NCBI GenBank assembly: GCA_029068025.1
Contig: JAIEDJ010000226.1
Coordinates: 1 to 9,675, forward strand
Length of the DNA stretch: 9,675 nt
Source: Oscillospiraceae bacterium
Lineage (GTDB): Bacteria > Bacillota > Clostridia > Oscillospirales > Ruminococcaceae
Direction of reading: 5' to 3'
This document shows positions 6,595 to 9,675 of the stretch, piece by piece. Every line of letters begins with the position of its first letter. Position 1 is the first letter of the stretch. Below the pieces are notes generated by a model. That model was not told the DNA's origin, did no database searches, and saw nothing but the letters and a program-made list of their open reading frames with translations. Both the position numbers and the translations under genes were made by a program.

Positions 6595-7392
6595 ATGACA
6601 TTTTCCGACAGCACGATAGCCGCTCTGGTGATCTGCATGATACTGGCGGTTCTGATCCCAATCGCCGCCGTGATAGTTTTCAAGCTGAAAAACCGTGACG
6701 CGCGGCTGCCGTGCGCCCTGATCGGCGCGGGTACGTTCATCCTTTTCGCCATTATTCTCGAGGGGCAGCTCCTTCATTCGATAATGCGCCCCATAGTCAG
6801 CGGAAACGCGGTCGCATACGTATTATACGGTGCTCTCGCTGCAGGAATATTCGAAGAAACAGGGCGCTTTATCGCATACAAGACGATAATGAAAAACAAC
6901 CTCACAACAAAAAACGCCGTTATGATGGGATTAGGTCACGGCGGCGCCGAAATGTTGCTGTTGCTGGGGTTCTCGATGATAAGTCTGATCGGGAGCGCGA
7001 TGATGGTAAACTCGGATGGTCTGGAATCCGTTATAAGAACATTGTCGGCAGGCAATGCAGAGAAAGCCGTATTGATCCGCGCACAGCTCGAATCACTCAC
7101 CGCCTACAACTTTGGGACTATGGCGCTGAGCATATACGAAAGACTGCTCGCGATGACGTTCCATGTTTGTATGTCGGTGATAGTTTTTCACGCGGTGACG
7201 CAGCCCGGAAAAATGCGCCTGTATGTGCTTGCGGTCATTCTCCACGCCCTGCTCGACGTTCCCGCCGCTATGTATCAGGTCGGAGCATTGAGCATACCTG
7301 TCGTGTATATAGCAATGACGATATTCACCGCAATAGTTGTCGGACTCACGATAACTATGACGAAAAAATACTCGGGCAGAGACGAATTCTGA
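6595..7392 (+). CDS. YhfC-family intramembrane (glutamic-type) protease
   Basis: 265-aa polytopic membrane protein with about seven hydrophobic segments. It carries the ordered signature of the YhfC/PrsW/CAAX-protease superfamily: FEETGR with Glu87, Glu88 and Arg91; GHGGAE with His115 and Glu119; MTFH with His190; and HALLD with His217 and Asp221, each at the edge of a membrane helix. In the superfamily these Glu and His residues form the intramembrane active site that cleaves membrane-embedded substrates, so an active enzyme is likely. ATG at 6595 has AGGAG (6579-6583) eleven bases upstream; the in-frame ATG at 6586 is too close to it. Second gene of the SPFH operon, which suggests the SPFH ring may scaffold this protease. 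Substrate unknown. Confidence 0.88.
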   Translation: MTFSDSTIAALVICMILAVLIPIAAVIVFKLKNRDARLPCALIGAGTFILFAIILEGQLLHSIMRPIVSGNAVAYVLYGALAAGIFEETGRFIAYKTIMKNNLTTKNAVMMGLGHGGAEMLLLLGFSMISLIGSAMMVNSDGLESVIRTLSAGNAEKAVLIRAQLESLTAYNFGTMALSIYERLLAMTFHVCMSVIVFHAVTQPGKMRLYVLAVILHALLDVPAAMYQVGALSIPVVYIAMTIFTAIVVGLTITMTKKYSGRDEF

Positions 7393-7424
7393 CCGATGAT
7401 CAATAAAGAAAGGAGTGAAGACCG

Positions 7425-7619
7425 TTGAGCGGCGAAGTTGATCCAAAGGAAAAGAATTCAAAAAAACAAATACCTCTGCGGCTTTCCTCCACGCTTTACG
7501 CCGAGCTTATGCAGTGGGCGGAGGACGATTTCCGCTCTGTGAACGGACAGATCGAATATCTGCTGACCGAGTGCGTCAAGTACCGCAAAAAGAAAGGCGG
7601 CAAGTCAAGCCTTGACTGA
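7425..7619 (+). CDS. Ribbon-helix-helix (Arc/CopG-like) small protein
   Basis: 64-aa basic protein. After a polar N-terminus, KKQIPLRLS (13-21) is the beta-strand that would insert into the DNA major groove as a dimer; helix A follows (STLYAELMQWAEDDF) and helix B after the turn SVNG (QIEYLLTECVKYRKK). This matches the Arc/MetJ fold used by small repressors and antitoxins. The start is TTG at 7425, supported by AGGAG (7411-7415) nine bases upstream, with no in-frame ATG near. It lies 32 bases after the protease gene. No toxin-like partner is next to it, so an antitoxin role is doubtful; a regulator of its own operon or a partner of the SPFH protein is more likely. Fold confident, function inferred. 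Confidence 0.85.
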   Translation: MSGEVDPKEKNSKKQIPLRLSSTLYAELMQWAEDDFRSVNGQIEYLLTECVKYRKKKGGKSSLD

Positions 7620-7661
7620 TTTTGACCGTAGCCCCTTCTTTCCGTAACTTGCAGCGCGAAT

Positions 7662-7675
7662 ATAAAATATTTTAT
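7662..7675. promoter_or_regulatory. 14-bp AT palindrome before the first SdpI gene
   Basis: ATAAAATATTTTAT is a perfect palindrome in the 73-base gap between the ribbon-helix-helix gene and the first SdpI-like gene, ending 3 bases before the GGGAGG ribosome binding site (7679-7684). TATAAA at 7661 could serve as a -10, but only weak -35 candidates exist. It may be an operator for the small regulator upstream or simply AT-rich spacer. Confidence 0.3.
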
Positions 7676-7692
7676 GACGGGAGGTGCTTTCG

Positions 7693-8076
7693 ATGGGAGA
7701 TCTTGTTATTATGCTCGTATGCGGACTTTTGCTGCCGCTTACCATGCTTGGTCTGGGTCTTCTGATCTTGAAGACCCGTCCGCCCTTCAATGACATAATG
7801 GGCTACCGCACGACCTGGTCACAAAAAAATGAAAGGCTGTGGAATATGGGACAGGAACTCTTCGGGAGATACTGCACGATAACTTACATAGTGATCCTTG
7901 TTCTTTCAATACTCTGCGGCGTGATCCCGATAGCTTTGCACATGGACAGATACACAGCGGGTCTTATAAATGCAACAATGTATCTTGTGCAGTTTGTCTC
8001 GGTGTTCGCTGTGATCGGAGTGACGGACGCCAGGCTCAAAAGGTCTTACAAAAAAGAGGAGGGACGTGATGACTAA
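7693..8076 (+). CDS. SdpI-family membrane protein, copy 1
   Basis: 127-aa protein with three predicted membrane helices (about 5-27, 62-82, 90-112). After helix 1 it has the SdpI-family signature: a Pro-Pro turn (30-31), MGYRTTWS with Gly37-Tyr38-Arg39-Thr40, then Trp50 and FG (57-58) before helix 2. In Bacillus subtilis SdpI gives immunity to the SDP killing peptide and also acts as a signalling receptor that sequesters the repressor SdpR; this protein corresponds to a single SdpI domain. ATG at 7693 has GGGAGG eight bases upstream; the in-frame GTG at 7684 overlaps that site. First of three tandem paralogs. The immunity role is inferred from the family only. Confidence 0.85.
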   Translation: MGDLVIMLVCGLLLPLTMLGLGLLILKTRPPFNDIMGYRTTWSQKNERLWNMGQELFGRYCTITYIVILVLSILCGVIPIALHMDRYTAGLINATMYLVQFVSVFAVIGVTDARLKRSYKKEEGRDD

Positions 8077-8470
8077 CGCGGCGTTCTTTCTCGGCGGGAT
8101 AGCATTGCCGCTTGTCACTATGATAGTCGGCTTTGTTCTGTGGAAAGTTCCGCCCGGGATAAATAACGGCTTCGGATTCAGGACAGAGCTTTCAAAAAGC
8201 TCGGATGAAGCATGGTACTTCGCGCAGAGATACTGCGGCAGAGGGCTTGTATATGTATCCGTGCCGCTGCTTGCGCTGTCGGCAATAACGTGCGGCATAT
8301 GCTGCGCGTCGAAGGCCGGCTCGGACGGAAAATTCGGCGTGATACTTGTGATCGTTTTGTCGGGGATCGCGGCTATTGCGGCAGTAAATGCAGCCACCGA
8401 TCAAAAGCTAAAAACAAGTTTTAAGGAAACACTTGAAAAGCGCCTTAACGATACTAACGAAAGTCGGTAA
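8069..8470 (+). CDS. SdpI-family membrane protein, copy 2
   Basis: 133-aa paralog with the same plan: helix 1 (about 5-25), Pro-Pro at 28-29, signature FGFRTELS (Gly36-Phe37-Arg38-Thr39), Trp49, then two further helices (about 60-80, 89-109) and a charged C-terminal tail. Helix 2 ends in a Cys-rich patch (GICCA). ATG at 8069 lies five bases after AGGAGGG (8057-8063) and overlaps the end of copy 1 by 8 bases, so the two are translationally coupled. An alternative GTG at 8066 is too close to the ribosome binding site. It differs widely from copies 1 and 3 outside the motif, so the duplication is old. Role as for the family: putative immunity or sensor protein. Confidence 0.85.
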   Translation: MTNAAFFLGGIALPLVTMIVGFVLWKVPPGINNGFGFRTELSKSSDEAWYFAQRYCGRGLVYVSVPLLALSAITCGICCASKAGSDGKFGVILVIVLSGIAAIAAVNAATDQKLKTSFKETLEKRLNDTNESR

Positions 8471-8472
8471 AT

Positions 8473-8859
8473 ATGAACGATAATATTCTGTATCTGATAG
8501 CCGAGATCCCAACGCCGGTGATAATCATGATAGTCGCAATTTCTATGTGGAGAAGCCCTCCGAAACGGAGCGAGAATTTCGGCTACCGGACACGGCGGTC
8601 ACAGCTGAGTGAGGAAGCGTGGAACGCGGCTCAGATATTATACGGAAAATATGCAACAATACTGTTCGCTGTCACATTTGCGGCAACGGTAATAGCGGGA
8701 ACTGTTCTCGTTTTCATAGACCCCGACGAGGACACCGCGTTGATCTTGTTTCTGGCTATCACGGCAGTTCAGGTGTGTGTTCTGATGGCGGTTATAGCAA
8801 TGGTGGAGCGCAAGCTGAAAAAACTTTTTGACGAAAACGGAAAGCCACGGGGAGAGTGA
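8473..8859 (+). CDS. SdpI-family membrane protein, copy 3
   Basis: 128-aa paralog: helix 1 (about 5-26), Pro-Pro at 29-30, signature FGYRTRRS (Gly37-Tyr38-Arg39-Thr40), EEAW with Trp50, YG at 57-58, then two helices (about 62-82, 88-110) separated by a very acidic loop DPDED that copies 1 and 2 lack. ATG follows the stop of copy 2 by two bases and has no good ribosome binding site of its own, so translation probably depends on reinitiation after copy 2. It may be made at a lower or fixed ratio to copy 2. Family clear, ligand unknown. Confidence 0.85.
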   Translation: MNDNILYLIAEIPTPVIIMIVAISMWRSPPKRSENFGYRTRRSQLSEEAWNAAQILYGKYATILFAVTFAATVIAGTVLVFIDPDEDTALILFLAITAVQVCVLMAVIAMVERKLKKLFDENGKPRGE

Positions 8860-8863
8860 TAAT

Positions 8864-9151
8864 ATGGAAGATCTGTTGGAAGTGCTGTTTGAGGGGCTGA
8901 TCGAATTTGTTTTTGAAGGGCTGACAAGCGCGTCCGAAAGCAAGCGCGTTCCAATGATACTGCGGATACTCGCGGCGCTGCTGGTGCTGCTGATCTTCGG
9001 CGGCGTGAGCGCCTTAATGGTCGTTGCCGGGATCGCGCTTCTGAAAGAAAGCTCCGTTTTTGCCGGGGTTTTTATGTTCGTGATCGCCGCGCTTGTCTGG
9101 ATATTTGCGATCTGTAAATTTGTTAAAGTTTACCGTAACCATCAAAGCTGA
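8864..9151 (+). CDS. Small two-helix membrane protein, family not recognised
   Basis: 95-aa protein I do not recognise. The N-terminus (1-20) is acidic and amphipathic (MEDLLEVLFEGLIEFVFEGL), followed by a short charged linker, then two strong membrane helices (about 33-60 and 65-88) and a basic end. ATG at 8864 is preceded by GGAG nine bases upstream, and the gene begins 4 bases after SdpI copy 3, so it is very probably the last gene of the same operon. A longer reading from TTG at 8828 would sit inside copy 3 without a ribosome binding site. It could be an accessory subunit or regulator of the SdpI or SPFH proteins; that is only positional inference. Confidence 0.75.
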   Translation: MEDLLEVLFEGLIEFVFEGLTSASESKRVPMILRILAALLVLLIFGGVSALMVVAGIALLKESSVFAGVFMFVIAALVWIFAICKFVKVYRNHQS

Positions 9152-9188
9152 TGGCTGTGATCTGCGCTATAGTATCGGCAGTGATGAT

Positions 9189-9226
9189 CGAAAAAAATTC
9201 CAAATGACTTTTTTGGTATTTTTTCG
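9189..9226 (+). terminator. AT-rich stem-loop after the SPFH operon
   Basis: Complementary arms 9189-9204 and 9212-9226 (inner CCAAA/TTTGG, then AT pairs with one T-T mismatch and a bulged A) enclose a 7-base loop. The inner stem is followed directly by TATTTTTT, so it could stop transcription about 70 bases after the last operon gene. The stem is weak in GC. Apart from this, 9152-9320 shows only a possible sigma-E-like pair (GAATATC 9231-9237, CATAATAAT 9253-9261) that is too loose to annotate. Confidence 0.45.
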
Positions 9227-9320
9227 GAAAGAATATCAAAGCACATTCAGCCCATAATAATTTCACAGCGAAGAGCTGTAAAAAATGAATTATTTTCTTT
9301 CACGAAAGGAAGTTTTGATT

Positions 9321-9497
9321 ATGGGAAGCGAATTTGCAAACAAGCACATCGGCTGTACTATCCACAACTGCGCAAACCACTGCTGCTGCGGTGATTACTG
9401 CTCTCTTGACAAGATCGAGGTAGGCACTCACGAAGCGAACCCCTCTGTAGTACAGTGCACAGACTGCCTGTCCTTTAAGGCAAAGCCGGGAGTTTGA
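9321..9497 (+). CDS. DUF1540 cysteine-rich small protein
   Basis: 58-aa cytoplasmic protein with eight cysteines (residues 12, 17, 21, 22, 23, 27, 46, 49). The arrangement IGCTIHNC, a Cys-rich loop, C27, an intervening strand region KIEVG, and a terminal CTDC fits DUF1540, a family of small putative metal-binding proteins common in Clostridia. Cys and His spacing suggests coordination of one metal ion, probably zinc. ATG at 9321 has AAAGGA (9305-9310) ten bases upstream; an in-frame ATG at 9285 would include that site and add a non-family extension. It stands alone, separated from the SPFH operon by the stem-loop at 9189, and its promoter is not clear. Some family members are linked to sporulation, but nothing here shows that. 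Biochemical function unknown. Confidence 0.85.
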   Translation: MGSEFANKHIGCTIHNCANHCCCGDYCSLDKIEVGTHEANPSVVQCTDCLSFKAKPGV

Positions 9498-9503
9498 TCA
9501 ACA

Positions 9504-9675
9504 CGCGGCTTTTTGCGGTTTCGCGCAGCGAAATTGCCGTCGCTCCGACGGCAAAGCAAAAAACGCAGAGAACTTCGGGCGGACAGCCCGAAGTTTAGCG
9601 CGGCTTTTTGCGGTTTCGCGCAGCGAAATTGCCGTCGCTCCGACGGCAAAGCAAAAAACGCAGAGAACTTCGGGC
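9504..9675. repeat. Tandem 95-bp structured repeat, cut by window end
   Basis: A 95-base unit at 9504-9598 is followed immediately by a second copy from 9599; the 77 bases visible before the window ends are identical to the first. Each unit contains three hairpins: TTTCGC/GCGAAA (9519-9524, 9528-9533), a 9-bp stem (9534-9542 with 9546-9554, loop CTC) and a 10-bp stem (9571-9580 with 9586-9595, loop GGACA). CTTTTTGC near the start can also pair with GCAAAAAA downstream, enclosing the first two. It begins 6 bases after the DUF1540 stop codon. No gene is credible in it. Confidence 0.9.

Noticed and set aside
5676..6752. 358-aa open frame on the minus strand opposite the SPFH gene
   Set aside because: It is a shadow of the SPFH and YhfC genes, has no ribosome binding site or recognisable domain, and would overlap well-supported genes completely.
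7425..7619. RHH protein as the antitoxin of a toxin-antitoxin pair
   Set aside because: Neighbours are a membrane protease and SdpI proteins; no small toxin-like gene is adjacent, so only a regulator or SPFH-partner role is proposed.
9231..9261. Sporulation sigma-E promoter for the DUF1540 gene
   Set aside because: GAATATC and CATAATAAT are only loosely like the consensus, and no other sporulation gene is in the window.
9428..9649. Minus-strand open frame of 73 aa over the right-end repeat
   Set aside because: It runs through the structured repeat and antisense to the DUF1540 gene, with repeat-derived composition.
9504..9675. CRISPR array
   Set aside because: The repeat is 95 bases, directly tandem with no unique spacers, and no cas gene is present.

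Overview
The window looks like a chromosomal segment of a moderate-GC Clostridia member, probably Oscillospiraceae/Ruminococcus-like. This is inferred from AGGAGG-type ribosome binding sites, sigma-A consensus promoters, a DUF1540 protein, GHKL/LytTR signalling and SdpI/YhfC families. No rRNA, tRNA, IS element, phage gene or CRISPR array was seen. No gap between genes exceeds 300 bases.

Left half, all on the minus strand. Bases 195-3165 are a three-gene ABC exporter operon, read from 3165 down: two MacB/FtsX-like permeases with large extracytoplasmic domains, then a MacB/LolD-type ATPase. Its promoter (3210-3238) carries a long interrupted palindrome centred on the predicted transcription start. 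Just upstream lies a direct repeat that resembles a LytTR-regulator binding site. Bases 3450-5443 hold a LytTR response regulator followed by an AgrC/ComD-like GHKL sensor kinase, joined by a 4-base GTGA overlap and driven by a consensus promoter. The natural reading is that this two-component system activates the exporter operon. A 99-bp cloverleaf-like inverted repeat (3346-3444) sits between the two units.

Right half, plus strand, divergent from the regulator. A perfect TTGACA-17-TATAAT promoter (5569-5597) with a 17-bp palindrome at the start point drives SPFH protein (5658) - YhfC-family intramembrane protease (6595) - ribbon-helix-helix protein (7425) - three tandem SdpI-family proteins (7693, 8069, 8473) - small two-helix membrane protein (8864). 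Spacings are short or overlapping, so this is probably one envelope-associated operon. The pairing of an SPFH scaffold, a membrane-embedded protease and three SdpI-like (immunity/signalling) proteins is the best candidate for an undescribed system, plausibly defence against membrane-active peptides or envelope stress.

The window closes with a terminator-like stem-loop (9189-9226), a cysteine-rich DUF1540 protein (9321-9497) and two tandem identical copies (the second cut by the window edge) of a 95-bp structured repeat. The left edge (1-194) also contains two strong inverted repeats and no gene.
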